Source: Calonectria ilicicola (Eukaryota; Ascomycota; Sordariomycetes; Hypocreales; Nectriaceae). From it: a stretch of DNA of 64,000 bases. The stretch is from NCBI GenBank assembly GCA_020809705.1, contig CP085828.1:1116001-1180000 (forward strand), given 5' to 3'. The notes below the pieces were generated by a model. The model was given only the letters and a program-made list of their open reading frames with translations. It did not search any database and had not been told where the DNA came from. The translations under genes and the position numbers were made by a program. Positions within the stretch are counted from its first letter, which is position 1. Each line of letters opens with the position of its first letter. Shown here piece by piece: positions 1 through 14,252 of the stretch.

Positions 1-892
1 CAAGGGTTCAAATGGGATTTGATTGACGGCGTCTTTGTTTCCTTTTTCCTTCCACCTCATTTCTCTTCTCCCGTGTCTCGTCTCCCCAATCTTCCGTCCT
101 GTAGAGGTTTATTTGCTTTTTCTCCCTCCGTCGCCAAGTGAATCCCGCATATATATACATGTATGTGTGACGTGATGGCACAGCTGAAATGTAACCTCGA
201 CCCCTCGGCCGCATTGTAAGGTCCACCCCCCTCCCAACCACGTTTTCTTTTTCATGCAGGGGCAATAAAACGGCGCCCCGAAACATAGCACGACATGCAC
301 AAAAAGGAGCAAAAAGAAAGCAAGAACGTGTCATTTGTTCTCATTCCTGATGATGTTTGGAGAAAAAAAAAGCAAAGAAAGGGAATAGATTATCATCACC
401 TCATTCGACAGATGTATGTACATGCAACGTCGCAGCGGGGATTCTATATACCAATAGTCCGTTTTATCCCCAACTTCTCTGTGCCCAACCCTTCCAATCC
501 AGCCTTCACGCGATACGGGAGCGGGGGGGGGTTAAGAAGGAGAAGCTTGCTGAAAACACACGCTGGATTGCATTCTCGCCGGGGGGGTAGACTCCCAACG
601 ACACACGCGCACAAAAGCATAGATAGGAACGAGGAGGGAAGAAAAGAATAACGCCGCGCTCCGGAAAAGTAACCCAAAGTGTGCCCGACCCGGCCTTGTA
701 ACATACCCAACTACGACGATGGGGGAAAAGCGGCGAGCGACAGGATCCGATTGCCAGCTGCCGGACCCAGATCTCGGTGCTGGTATCATACCTCTCTGCT
801 TTTGCGACTGGCGGTCGGTCGGTCACGGGATGCCACCATTTGCCCCCGTCAATGTGCTCTTAAGCAGAGGAACTCCCTTTGCTATGGGAGCA
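1..892. other. Gene-free 3' flank of sec1
   Basis: No reading frame here has a recognisable domain, a plausible splice pattern or a good start. The stretch is partly pyrimidine-rich with several homopolymer runs, including an A run near 361-370. It lies downstream of the minus-strand sec1 gene and probably holds its 3' UTR. Confidence 0.6.
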
Positions 893-3343
893 CTACTTCT
901 TCATACCCAAGAAATTCCTTCGCTTCTTCTCCTTGTAAGCCCTGGGGTCCTCGTAGCGCGGAACATGGGAAGGCCCATTCGCAGGCGGAGATGGCTTTGG
1001 TGAGGGCCGGGACTGGTTAAGCGACATGTTATTCATGGCCGCTGTGGGAGGAGCAGGACCTCCCGGAGCTCCGTGACCTCCAGGGCCTCCGGGACTTGGA
1101 TGAGCAGGCATGCCCCCAGGAGCAACTGGTCTTCTGAGCGGCGCACCACCAGGTGCACCCATGGGCGGAGCTTGACCCGGTGGGGGACGAGCAGGCGCGG
1201 GGCGCTCAAAGAGGTGGGCTGGGGCGCGAGTCTTGGGACGATCCATGGGGAGATCGAGCTGACGCTTGTCGCGACTAAGATCTCCAACTTGGCGAACAAA
1301 GAGTTGAGGAGTAAGCATGTGCGATGTGGCCAAGATAATGTCACGGCCGCGCTCAGCACCTATGTCGTAGCACGCTCGGCTCTCGCTATAGGTGGCGCCA
1401 CCAGCCATAAACACAATAAATCGCTGACGGTTCTCTGGTGGTCGACGGCCTGCAGCTGCCCAGTTTGGTCGCCCAGCTCGGAGCGATCCTCCCTGAGCAA
1501 TCAACAAATCCTCATTAGGGTCCATTGGAGGCTTCACGTAGGGAAAGTGTGTCTGCTCCAAGATGCCTCGTGCTAGGGCATCGAGCATGTGCTTCAGAAC
1601 AGGCTCAAATCGAGATAGGCCATACTCCTCGCTAACTTGCAGCGACTTGGCGTCGAGAGGGAACAAGGGCGGCGGCGGTTGTCGCACTTCCTTAAGTTCA
1701 TGCGTCATTCGACCACCAAGATGCGCAATGTTCTTTATAATATCGCCATCTTGCTGCGGGAGCGATGCATGGGCAAGTAAACGCTTAATATCTTCCGAGA
1801 TAACACCGTCGCGGTACAGAATGAACATGATAATCAGACGAAGTCGGTCTGAAGGGGGAATGTCTTCGTCGTCCAGCAATCGTACCACGGCGTCAAGGAC
1901 TCCCTTGGGCTTCCGGAAGTCTTCATCCAGGCCGGTTGCCATGGTTTGTTCGATTGCTGCTATATCGGGCAACCTGTGCTTCTGGAAAATGTTCATACAC
2001 TCTTGTGCCATGGTCAAATGCAATGAGTAAGCCTCTTTCATTTCCTGGAACTGGGGCAAGCCAGCCAACATGTCACGGATTGTGTTGAGGTTTGTGGCGT
2101 CGGCATTTTCGTCTGTGAAGTGACCATTCTCAGCCAAGAACTTTTGGAAGTCGCCCATGAGCTTGTCGATGGTGTCCTTCATATGTCTATGGCGGTTATC
2201 AACCCAGATCTTGTCCTTTTCTGAAAGTTCCATATCCTTCTCCTCGGCCTGAGGGGTTCCGGCGTTAATTGTCGTGTGGAAGGTAACTTTATCGGCATCC
2301 TTGATTGTCAGGAGATCATGAGCCATGGCCTGGTAGGTGAATTCGTGAACCAGTGGTGCCATCAAGTCCATTGATCGATCGGTGATAACCAGGGTCGATT
2401 GGGGTCGCTGAGAGGGCGGAGGGAAGTTGGAGTCCCATTGAGCATAGGCATCCAGCTCTTCTTGCACAAAGCGGGCCAGGTGGGCACATAGAACACTAGC
2501 CTCGTGAAGCGCATTAGACGGTTTGTAGTATCTCACTTTCGGGTATTCGCCAAGGGTGATGCAGAGTCCGGCAATCTGTCCAAGATTAGCTCAGCGCGTT
2601 GGGCTGGCAATGGGGGGTGTCAGCCGACCTTCTGTGCTAGCCCTTTCATGTGCTTGGGAACAAGAGCATTGCATGACGGGTGATAGAGCATGGGGAAACT
2701 CCATGGGTCCTGAAAGGTGATTAGGTGTGATTCACGCGGCACGAAGTCGATAAACAGTGTCTGGAAGCCAGCGCGGAGCTGTCGGGCTCCAGGAAACTCG
2801 TCGATCTTGCGGCGAAGCGTAGGGTCGAGCAGGCCTGTCCAAATCAGGTAGAAACTGCGATAGCGTCGCATCTCGAAATCGGCGAGCAGACATTCCACTG
2901 CAAAAGCTTCGGCGGTGAGGATATAAATTGCATCCATCTCGGGGTTGGGATCGCGACGGTCCTCGATCTTCTCGATAGCTATTGGAGGGAGGGGAGGGGT
3001 CAGCTCAGTTTGGTGGTGGCGGGAGGAGCGGTGGGCGTTGGGGAGAACACACTCGCGATGTTGTTGTTGAGGATGTCATCTTCCTTGACGGCATTGTCGA
3101 GGATCTTCTTGGATTTGGAATCGACGATTAGGCATTTCCACTGCACGGGTGTCAGATGTTGCGGGTTGTGCTGTGCTGCGCTGCGCTGCGAGGTTGGGAA
3201 GCTAAAACCTACGTCACCTTGGGTGATGTTCTTGATATGCCCGAGAATCACTATGGGAGCGCATGAGCGGTCGTGCTGGATATGGCGGGGGATAAGGCGC
3301 AAGTATTACCGTCATGCTGTTCCTGAACGACGGACAGCCCCAT
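893..3343 (-). CDS. sec1: Sec1/Munc18-family syntaxin-binding protein
   Basis: This is a Sec1/Munc18 (SM) protein, a family that binds syntaxin-type SNAREs and promotes docking and fusion of secretory vesicles at the plasma membrane. I read five exons: 3310-3343, 3213-3250, 3053-3140, 2629-2978 and 893-2575. They join in frame to 730 residues, the usual size for fungal Sec1. The start MGLSVVQEQHD and the joined NITQGDWKCLIVD are typical of the family N terminus. The segment around MDAIYILTAEAF is the conserved region that follows it. The Sec1 fold spans about residues 30-620. From about residue 625 the protein becomes a Pro/Gly-rich tail of about 106 residues ending in a basic KEKKRRNFLGMKK. 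The two first exons, 34 and 38 nt, are short and easily missed. The introns are 53-74 nt. The tail is probably disordered; its role is not visible from the sequence. Confidence 0.94.
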
Positions 3344-4452
3344 GATGGACGTTTGCAGAGGGCTGCCCCGTCACGAGATGGGAGAGAAGGGATGGCGAGA
3401 GGCGACGGCGACGAGGGGCGATGCGGCGGGAGGCGGTGGAGAGAGAGTGTGGTAGAGGCCGGTCGGGGCTGGAGCGTGAAATGGAGGGCGTGGGCGTGGG
3501 CGTGGCCGGGCGGGAGAGTGCGAGGCGATTGATGGGGGTTTTGAGGTTATTCAGAGTCCAAGTTCAAGTGCAGGTCCAGGGCGGCCAAGTTTAGGATGAT
3601 GTCGTGGCTTTGGTTTGGTTGTCCTTGGGGCTCAGGAGTTTGGCGGGGTTTCAGTCAAAGCAGCCGCAGCCCGGCTCGGTGTGGAGCCCTCCATGTCCTC
3701 CATGCCCAAGGCAGAGAGAGCTCTAACTTAGCAGCCCTTTAGCAGCAGCGCCTTAGCCAGGCCCTTAACCAGCCCTTGACCAGCCCTTGACCAGCCTTTG
3801 ACCAGCCCCTCCAGGACTCCTTTCGAGGACTCTCTGGTGCCACACTGCCACCTGGTTGGCTCAAGATTGGTTGGCCCATGGTTGGCCCATGGCCACCGCT
3901 ACCAGCGCCCTGCAACCTCAACTCACCTTGCCCGTGACCCCACTGCAGCCCTCTAGTCTAGCAGGCCCCTGTAGCCTGCCTGCACTGCTCCCGCCCAAAG
4001 TCCCGAACACCGTCCATTCCCAACTGGACAGCGGTGAGCCATAGGCTGCAAGGTATGAGGTCATTTCAAGGGAAAAAAAGCATAATTGAACAACCCGCGT
4101 ATTTTGCATCTCTGGCGTGTGGGAAAGGTTTGTTTTGTATTGAAACCTTCCATGTGGCAGCTTGCCTATGCGATCCCCCACTCACTCGTTTCAAAACGTT
4201 GTCTGTGAGTTGCATTGCGTGTGCCTTGCAGCCAGCAGCCAGCAGGTCTCATAATCTATCAGCCTGCCAATCGTCTTATTAATTAAGGGCCAGGTCTAAC
4301 CTACGTCTTGTCCAAGGACCACCACAAGTCCTACACTTGAGCACAAGGGTCTGCAATTTGTTCAAGACAGACACCATCTCGTCGCAGATCCATCAGGCAA
4401 TCCGATCCAATAATATCGGAAAAGAAAAATTCCACAAATCTCCCCATCACCA
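3344..4452. other. Gene-free region upstream of sec1
   Basis: This holds the presumed sec1 promoter (right of 3343) and the 3' flank of the G-patch gene. No supported gene was found. It contains a short imperfect tandem repeat (see the repeat entry) and a doubled GGTTGGCCCAT near 3868-3892. Short open frames on both strands lack any family signature. Confidence 0.6.
3735..3815. repeat. Imperfect CCAGCCCTTGA tandem repeat
   Basis: About four to five degenerate copies of an 11-base unit of the form CCAGCCCTTGA or CCAGGCCCTTA follow each other, preceded by related CAGCCCTTTAG units. It lies about 400 bp upstream of the sec1 start. The unit length is not a multiple of three and no gene covers it, so it is not a coding repeat. 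Confidence 0.7.
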
Positions 4453-5145
4453 TCACCCATTCCCTCTCAGATATCGCTCTACATCCACACTACCAAAAAT
4501 CTCCCCTTGAAGTCTCTCGTTCCGTAGTTTCTCCTTCTGTGCCAGCTTCCGCATCTCCTTGCGGTTCAGCTTCTTGGGTTTCTCGACCTTTTCCTTTTTG
4601 AGCACACTCTCTGGTATTGTGGCTCCGAGGCCCAACGTGTCTTCCTTTGCAGCCATTTTGATGGGATACCTCATTCCTTCTCCCTCGAGGCCCAGGCCCT
4701 TTCGCGCATCCGGGTCCCAGCCCTGCGATTCCAGAGCGCGCAGTCCCATTCGAGATCGATCCAGTGCTGAGGGGGGATGAGAGTGAGTAAGACAGACTTG
4801 GTGGGCTAGAGATGCTTCGTGAGGCCCGGAGGCCGTGCTTGCTGGAAGTGAACAGATGGGGCACAGCTCTACTTCATCTGGCGACTCCGAGTTGTCTTTG
4901 GACTTTGACGAAGATGAATCATCCTTAAGGACAATACTAGCGTACAAGTCTCCGATGGCTGTTGCTGGTGGTTTCGTGATTGTTGTGGCAGAGATGCCTG
5001 CGTCTGGGTCCTTGGCGGGCACAAACTCGACTCGCTTGCGCTTCAACCCTGAGCCAAAGGCCCGTTTGCGGTGGAGAGGTACGTCGTCCTCGTCTTGGTA
5101 TCCATCATCATCATTATCACCATTCTCGTCGCGAAATCTTCTCAT
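4453..5145 (-). CDS. G-patch domain protein
   Basis: A 230-residue, highly charged protein with a C-terminal G-patch, a glycine-rich RNA- or helicase-binding motif found in splicing and ribosome-assembly factors. The G-patch lies at about residues 130-176 (RMGLRALESQGWDPDARKGL, then the LGLEGEGMRYP and LGLGA segments). Its arrangement resembles GPANK1-type proteins. It is preceded by a Cys/His cluster (CPIC, then further His and Cys residues) that may bind zinc. The N terminus is acidic and the C terminus rich in Lys and Glu. I chose the ATG at 5145 because a TATAAAG lies about 70 bp upstream. The frame stays open to 5173, where CCAG precedes it, so a spliced upstream exon adding AELGFHLE is a real alternative. 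A nuclear, RNA-related role is inferred from the domain only. Confidence 0.85.
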   Translation of the reverse strand: MRRFRDENGDNDDDGYQDEDDVPLHRKRAFGSGLKRKRVEFVPAKDPDAGISATTITKPPATAIGDLYASIVLKDDSSSSKSKDNSESPDEVELCPICSLPASTASGPHEASLAHQVCLTHSHPPSALDRSRMGLRALESQGWDPDARKGLGLEGEGMRYPIKMAAKEDTLGLGATIPESVLKKEKVEKPKKLNRKEMRKLAQKEKLRNERLQGEIFGSVDVERYLRGNG

Positions 5146-5210
5146 CTCCAAGTGGAAGCCTAGCTCAGCTTCCCTGGCAGTAGAATGAATGAGTTAAAGT
5201 TGTAGGCTGC

Positions 5211-5217
5211 CTTTATA
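5211..5217 (-). promoter_or_regulatory. Probable TATA box of the G-patch gene
   Basis: Read on the minus strand this is TATAAAG, about 66-72 bases upstream of the ATG at 5145. The spacing suits a fungal core promoter. It supports the unspliced start over a spliced one but does not prove it. Confidence 0.45.
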
Positions 5218-8200
5218 CTCGAGTTTGGGGCTGGGTAGTGAGCGTCGGGCCCACTGCGGCTAACCTAAATTTAGGCTACCATTGACTATACAGTCATTGA
5301 AAGATTGTTCTCCTTCCACTTTTTGCCACCCGACCAACTCATAAATAAATAAATATTTAAGTAAATGAGTAAATGAGTAAATGAGTAAGTAAATAAAGTG
5401 AGACCTAAATAATATTGTTTCCTCAGAGAGATACCCCCCGGTCCACCCTTCACTTTGACCCATGATTCACGCAGCATCTATCGTCTGGGTCGATATTCAA
5501 TAATGAACCTAGCGTTAGGATTTACTGGTCTTGGTGGGGGATTCCACTTCAAGTATAACTATCCGATATTTTACGAGAGCGTTAAGATTATGAGGATTAA
5601 GCTGAATCTTTCTTGGCTAGGCAAATCATGACTAGATAAAATTGTATCTGCCACCTTTGTAGCTCTGCAGAAGTTTGAGTTTGAGCCTGCTATTTATCTT
5701 CGTATTATTCTTTTCGCCATCATGTCGGTGTTTAACTGGTGGTGTCCAGGAAGTCACAAGACCAACACATGTTTTAATGGTGTTCCGCAAATCCTCATAC
5801 ACGAACAGAGCAAGCACACGGATTGTCCACAGCTGATCTTTACATTAATATACAGCCCAAAGGTCTATTTTACCTAAATAGAACAAAGAGAAACTGGTAA
5901 ACTCCATCTGAATTAATCATGGCCGTCGGTCGACATTTTCGTTCCATGGTGCAGATTAGTGTAGGGTAGCAAAACTGCAAGGTGATATAGTTGACTTTTG
6001 CTATTTGTCCCCTCAAGACATTTCATTCGGGCTGGTGGAGCTGAAAATTAGTTAAATGTATATTTATTTGTATGAAATATTTTATCGTTTCTTAAGTGGG
6101 CAAATCTTTAGGGCCAGGTTTGTTGAATGCGACAGTACTTATTGTCTACGGCGCCCTAGTGCGTGAAAGAGAAATCATAGCCGAGCCGGTTATTTCTTTT
6201 TTGACTATACATAAACCCATATAAAACAGTCATGTTTCAAGATATGGCGTTGAAGAGATGCCATCATTCTGCCACCATGCAGTACTGTTGTGGAGTTGAT
6301 TGACATGTTGTCCAACGCTATCACGACTATCGCTAGCACAACCCAACTCTGACCTAACAACAGGGTTAAAATATCCAAGAGAGCACGAAACATCCTTGGA
6401 TAAAGAGACAAATAAAAATAAAACGAACTATAATGCTGTTTAAGTCTGATGTTATTTGACATTACCGTTGTCCATGTTCATCGTGTCCTACTCCGCCCGG
6501 TTGCTAATCACGGTGCTTATCTCCAACACATGCAACCTGTAACTATTGAAACCTTCAATTTCACGGCTTTGAAATTATTGGCTTCTATTCTCGAATAAAC
6601 TCCATTATGATGGTTCGTGTCTGAGTAGTAGGGATCCTGCAGTTCCTCTGATAACGAGCTGATGGCGTTTTTGGAGTCTTTGTCAACAAAAAGTACCTAC
6701 TTGCTCATCGAACTAGGGATTACAGGACGATTGACATGTGACAAAAGCTGTGATATCTACCTTACTACTGCCTTTCCTAGGAAGGCAAGTGGAACACCGG
6801 TTCCATTTCCTGCAATCCTCTGATAGACGAAACTCACGTTGCAGATGTGCTAAGGAAGGATCTGCCAAGAGCTAGCAGGGCATAGCATCCAGACGAAGTT
6901 GACATTTGAGCTTCCTATTGTGGAAAAGGCTGAAGCCAAAACTATACGAAGCGACAAGTTTGCGGTTTCCATTTCCTATCGTGGCTAAATTTGCATGCTG
7001 CAACTTGGAGGTTCGGTATTCCGAGGTCGGACTGACAGCTTACCAATGGATCCAGTGGCACGGAATCGGTGCCGAGATCCTGGAAAACTTACTCGGGGAG
7101 TGGTGTATGATTGAATTCATCATGGGGTGGGTTAGACAACTGCCGTCAAGCCACCCGGAAGATTTGCCGGCATACGAGCGGGCCACCGATCCGGCTTTTT
7201 AAGCCGGACATTAAGCACAGCGACACCAACAACCAACAAAATCTTTTCTGCCGTTGATGCATAACCTTGATGGATTTCGAGAGGAATACGAGGGGAGAGC
7301 GAGAAGCGGAGAATTAGGGATCGAGATCGTTGAAGAAGTTGTAAGACAAATCCAGATGCCGAGAAGAGACGGCGGATCATGAGTAAGCCATAAGCGGAGC
7401 CCACCTAGTGATGATAAATCTCAGGGTCAGCAGAAAAAAAAAATAACCGGCTTGTTTCCAGAAGAGTTCCGGGGACTTGGCCGAAGGAGCCAGATGAGAT
7501 CATTTGCCAAGCCGGACGAGCAAACCCTTGCAAGAGCTAGTTTGGACCCTTGCAGCTGAGAAATATGCTTTTTCATCTGGCTGGGGCCGGATCAGGCAAG
7601 TTGATTCAATTTCGGAAGACGCCAATGTGCCTTGCATATTGTCGCCAAGAGGGAAGAGCCGGCAGGTTGTCGAGGGACCCTGCAGCAGGGAGGAAGAAAG
7701 CAGCCATGATGACGTCTGGCGCCAATGGCTCAACACCATGCCAATAGCCCTATGCAGCCTTCGTAAGAACAATGGCAGGAGGAAAAAAAAAGTACCCTGG
7801 AATCAAGGGTCTGAATGCCGTTATTTGAGCGCCTCTATGGAGTAGCTAGTGTTAGTGTCTATGCAGTTGCGGTTGAGCCTCACAACAACGAAGCGGCGTC
7901 TTGCCGCTATTGACACGCCGTCCCAGTGCTCGCAGCAAGCCACATGCGTCCTATTCTCACTGCTTCAACAATGCGCGATTCAGCCCTCTTTCGGCCTCGC
8001 CTGGGACGCGAGCTTATGAGGCCATGGGGCTAACTCGCGGGTGGCTTTCGGCCGTTTTTCTCTCTCATGTGGCGTCGATTATCCTTGTCTTGCATATTCG
8101 CAACTGATTTGGGATGTCTCTCTCTCTTCTCTCTCGCGGTTGCTGCCGGTCCTGGCTGGGTAAACGGGATCCGGCGGAGGCTCGGCGAGCGCAACGCTGG

Positions 8201-8463
8201 TCAGCGTACGAGATTTGACGAGAGGCATGCCATGTAACCGCCCGTTGGTTGCAGTAGGCATCATGGTAGCATTTGAGCGATGCAGTGCCTGAGAATCGAA
8301 TGATTTCCGGGAGGCTGTTGATTATAATAGAGAGCCATGTTTCGTTCTCGCATCGTGAAAGGTGAATTGGAAACCATTCCAACAAGAACCAACCCAACCA
8401 GCCAACCAAACAAACAGACAGACAGAAAACTAACCCACAGCAACCAACTAACTGCTGCCCATC
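5218..8463. other. Gene-free 3.2 kb, AT-rich in its left half
   Basis: From about 5.3 to 6.5 kb the DNA is clearly AT-rich, with simple repeats and no frame over about 85 codons that looks coding. From about 7.1 kb composition returns to normal and the last few hundred bases (CCAACCAACCAAACAAACAG near 8392) form the presumed leader and promoter of the oxidoreductase gene. I found no transposase, reverse transcriptase or tRNA-like structure. Confidence 0.55.
5341..5398. repeat. AT-rich simple repeat (AAAT / AAATGAGT)
   Basis: AAAT units are followed by three copies of AAATGAGT and then further AAGT/AAAT units. This is a low-complexity microsatellite in a gene-free stretch. Confidence 0.85.
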
Positions 8464-10264
<1,801 letters not shown>

Positions 10265-10447
10265 TTGAAGAAAGAAAACCAAAAATCCCTTTGTTAGATC
10301 GTTTATGAATTCAGCTCGTAGAAGAGAAAAAAACATGTACAAAAAAGACACGGCGAGCTGGGGCAATACAAGACGTCTAATTCGATCGCTAAACCTCCCA
10401 AGTTTTTGTATTTCCTTCCTGGGACCTTGAAAAAAGAACACAATCCA

Positions 10448-12574
10448 TTAACAGGCAAGAAAGTCATCATCGGCGTTAACATTAAAGAACACTGCGTCAA
10501 TCTCGCTGTCCGAGAATCCCATGTTCATGGCCTCCGTTGGAGCTACCCCCGCCAGGGTCTGCTTCCTGAGGCTGTCGTATGTCTCAATTCCGTAAATCCC
10601 TGCGCCAGGCATGCCCGCTGCCTTGCGCACATGCACATTTTGCATTTCGGCGCTATTAACTGGCTGCGGAGCGTGAACACGCTTTGTGTACGCCCGCCCT
10701 TCATGCTTCTCGTTTGGGTGGAGCAGCATGGCTTGATCGCACAGAACCTCAATCGTATACCAGGCCGGCATCTTGGTCATTGATATTTCATCATTATTAT
10801 ACCGCTGGAAAGCGATTTCGATTTGTTCCCAGGCCCGATCTGTATCGCGGTGATCTGGAATCCGGGCCAGGCCGGAGAGCAAGCCTGCGATAACATGGAA
10901 GGGCATTGGCCACCGAAACGCCCATTGCCAATTGAATGGTGCTGCTGCCTCTTCTCCTTGGGAGAATTCTTCGAGACATCCTAGACAGTCGTCGTAGAGT
11001 CTAGCGTGGAATTAGCATTCTGGCTTGCTTGTGCTTTTTTTTTTTTTTTTTTTTTTTTAAGAGAGGCTTATTCTTCTTCTTACCGTTCTTCAAGTTGTTC
11101 AAACATATGACATGGAAGTTTTGGTCTTGACGATGATCCATGAAAGTGCAACACGGATACAGTCAAGGATTTGATCATGGCACTGGACCACTTGGCAATT
11201 ACATGCTGCATAGGATCTGAGCCGTCGAAATGGTGAATAAATTTGAGACGGACATATTTGGATGTCTCGTCAACTATACCCATAAGATCAAAGCAATGCG
11301 ACGCTGTCTTGCGGGCCTCTGATATGGTGTGAGTTGTCCTGCAAATCTCTCTCCTAATCAGGGCTGCAGTGGCTTCGCTGAAGCCCTCTCGGTCCCGGGG
11401 CCCCGTCTCGCCAGGGACAAATCTGGGAAGCTTGAAATCTGCGTCGTTGAGATTGAATGAACGTTGAACATCACCCATGGACGCCAAGAGCGACTCGGAT
11501 CCATCCGTGCTACACGACTGGGCATCAAGGGTTGCGAGGTGGCCCCACATCCGGCGTCTGATCTCAACGCACCAGGGTGCGTAACCGTAGTAAGCAGGGT
11601 CTCTGTGCATGCCAATTCGTCTGGCAATGCTGGTTGCGAGACCCAGAAGCGTCGATCCGGCCTCACAATTACCCGTGTGGAACTGACAAGTCTAAGGGCG
11701 ATGTTAGCGGAGTGCAACCAACGACCGGCTGGCTGGCTAAACTGACAATGTAGTACAGCAGGGCGCTGAATAGAAGCACATTGCGAGTTCGCATCATGTT
11801 TGCCTGGTCGAATGCAAGCTGCGTTGCTTGTTGCAGGTGCACAGTGAGCTCCGACTTCGCAAGGCCCAGTTTTTCCTCCATCATGGCCGCAGGGAGCACG
11901 CAGGCGGCGATGTATTGCGCGGAAAACATGAGTGCTTCCACTTCCGCATTTGCAAGACATGTCCCCTGCCGGAAGTCGCTGACCAGCTGCCAGAAGTAAG
12001 GTTGGTGGGTGATTCGAATGAGCGGCTCGACATGATCGAAAAACAGCATGAGCAGGGTGTCCTCCTTTTGGGTGGGAAGGTGAAGGTGGCCGAGATCCTT
12101 GGGTCTTGGCCGTGTCAGCGACATTGACCAAGCTGGCTGCTCCTCTCCAGCGCCCTGAGGACACACGTTTAGTAGGTGCTGCTGTGCGGGGCTGAGCTGG
12201 TCAACATTCATCCAAGAATCGGGGCCCATGTAATATGAGTTGCCGCAACTGAAAATCTGGTTTCCAGCATCGGTGGAAATATCATTGTATTCCTCAAAGC
12301 TGCTGAATGGGCTGGTGGCCGACGAGGAGCTTCTCCGGTACTGGGATCCTGGGTTTGTCAATGAATATGCGGCCAGGTCCTCCACCATGCGCTCCAGCCT
12401 GTCCACCCGATCTTGGAGTAATTGCTGGCTCATGACGGACTCCCGAGGAGCCTCATAGACACATGTAACCCTGTGGCGGATACAATTGTTGCAAGGTTGG
12501 GCCTTGTCACACCGAACCTTACGGCGTCGACAGGCGCTGCACGGCTTGTTGAAGTTGATCACATCGCTCGACAT
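10448..12574 (-). CDS. Zn2Cys6 (fungal binuclear cluster) transcription factor
   Basis: A DNA-binding regulator of the Gal4-type family. Three exons (11747-12574, 11084-11691, 10448-11000) give 662 residues. The zinc cluster is at the extreme N terminus with cysteines 12, 15, 22, 28, 31 and 38 (CSACRRRKVRC, then CNNCIRHRVTC). A short heptad-like stretch follows (QLLQDRVDRLERMVEDLAAY), probably a dimerising coiled coil. The middle region, from about residue 170, matches the fungal-specific transcription factor domain, including TLLGLATSIARRIGMHRDP and RRRMWGHLATLDAQ, which reads through correctly only after the first intron is removed. The second intron holds a 24-base T run. The gene converges on the oxidoreductase gene, so it may regulate that gene, but this is only positional. 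Targets unknown. Confidence 0.93.
11035..11058. repeat. 24-base poly-T run inside an intron
   Basis: An uninterrupted T run on the plus strand (A run in the transcript) lies in the 83-nt second intron of the Zn2Cys6 gene, between donor GTAAGA and acceptor CTAG. Confidence 0.9.
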
Positions 12575-14252
12575 TTTTGCCGAGTCACGGTGCCTTGCGA
12601 TTGGGTTTTGTCATTATTTGCCAACATGGCCTGGGGCGACGTGCGGAGCTGGAAGCCGGCACGATCTTATGTACCTCAGCTTGTGTCAAACACGCAGATT
12701 ACTTAATTATCACGAAGACGGCACTAGGATGTGTGGATCGTTGGTAATAGAGGGTGTCCAGGTGTTGATTGCGTTTCTCTGGCTCGGAGATAGACCTAGC
12801 TTGCAGACGCCGCCATTACATCAGCAGTTTGCATCCGCCTAGTCGCCCAGGCCGACCAGGTCAAGGGGCCTAGGCAACGGTTGATCCCTGCTCCCTAAGC
12901 AGCAGCAGCAGAATTTGGCTTCTTGTGTAAGCCGGGCCCCCTCCACTCAAATGATGAAAGCTGTCAGAGCCATGCTCCATGCTCCAATGCCACGACGTGG
13001 GGGAGGGAGACGCGACCGTTGAACTGGCACTCCCGCGTCCCGACTCATGCACTCTTCCGTTCTCGAGGATGTGCGACTGAAACCCAACAGCCCGAAAAAG
13101 GTCCGTGTTGCAAACTATTCAGATGCAGGTTTTTTTTTCAATGGCCTAGGGCTGGGAAGGTGGTGGTAGAGGTCGCGTTCTAGACCAGGGGGCTTGGTGG
13201 TATTTCATGTGAAGTCATCCAAATGCCACCAACGTTCCGCGTTCCGATAATTCAGCCGATGCATGGGGCTTGATCAGGATGCAGCAAGCTCTGGCAAGGA
13301 TGATACCATCGAGTGTATTCATTGTCGGTCCCTTATTCGCAGGCATGATACATCCTGGGGTTGGGCGGAGAAGGCGATGCGCTCTAATGATAACCGTGGA
13401 GAATGTCATGATGACTTGAGACTCGAGCGGCCGCCAGCTGAGGACGGGGGAAGCGATCTGACTGGTGGAACAGGAATCTGGTACGAATGGGAAGTTCGCT
13501 GCGCCGATCACTATCCCCACATTGGCCATGCAGGCCTTTGGCGCAACGCCATGCGCTTGGAGGGGTCCATGCAGCACCAGCAGCACATTCGGCTCCGTGG
13601 TTGAGGCACCTCTAGGGCACTGAACCCGGTGGAGGGATGGCAGGGCCAACAAGCCGATGTTACCGAGATGCCATTGTGCGAATTGAGCATAGCACCAAGC
13701 TTTGGTGTATGTTCGGCTGGGATCTGGGCCCCCGTTTCTAAGCTACTCGGTCCGCAGCGAGATATCCACGTTGCGCTCGAAGGGGTCCAACAACGGTCCC
13801 GGGGGCCCGCAAAGGTCCCTGCATTTATCCCGAATACATGTCACTCGACCTTATCTAGTAGTTTCCCGGGTTTGGGCGAGAAAAGCGTGCTGAAATCAAC
13901 GGCCAGCGTCGGTGGATTAGCCCTTCTTCTTAGGTGCCCGACAGGCTGGACACCAAACGTGGGCATCCATGCTGGGGCTGCCCCGGTCAACACGAAGAAA
14001 CATCATGTTCCTGTGCAGATATGCGAAGTCACCATGGTTTGGGGGCCGCCGTCATAGAGGGTATGCAATTCGTTGGCGTACGCCCACTGCACACTCGTGG
14101 GCGAATATGCTGTTGCAGGCATGCATCTGATGGAACTGATATGGCACTTTCCAATGGCCATGTAGCCACGTCATGGCCAATCACTTGGGTATTGGTGTGC
14201 CAGGTTACCATGGCGTCTCCATGCAGCTTCATAATTCGTTCTTTGCTTCTTC
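12575..14252. other. Gene-free 1.7 kb
   Basis: Normal base composition and several open frames of 60-145 codons, none with a domain, splice logic or codon pattern that I trust. The left part is the presumed promoter of the Zn2Cys6 gene and the right part the 3' flank of exonuclease V. No repeat or mobile-element signature seen. Confidence 0.55.

Noticed and set aside
13263..13652. Overlapping 113- and 145-codon frames on opposite strands
   Set aside because: Neither has a domain, good start context or partner exon; mutual overlap suggests chance.
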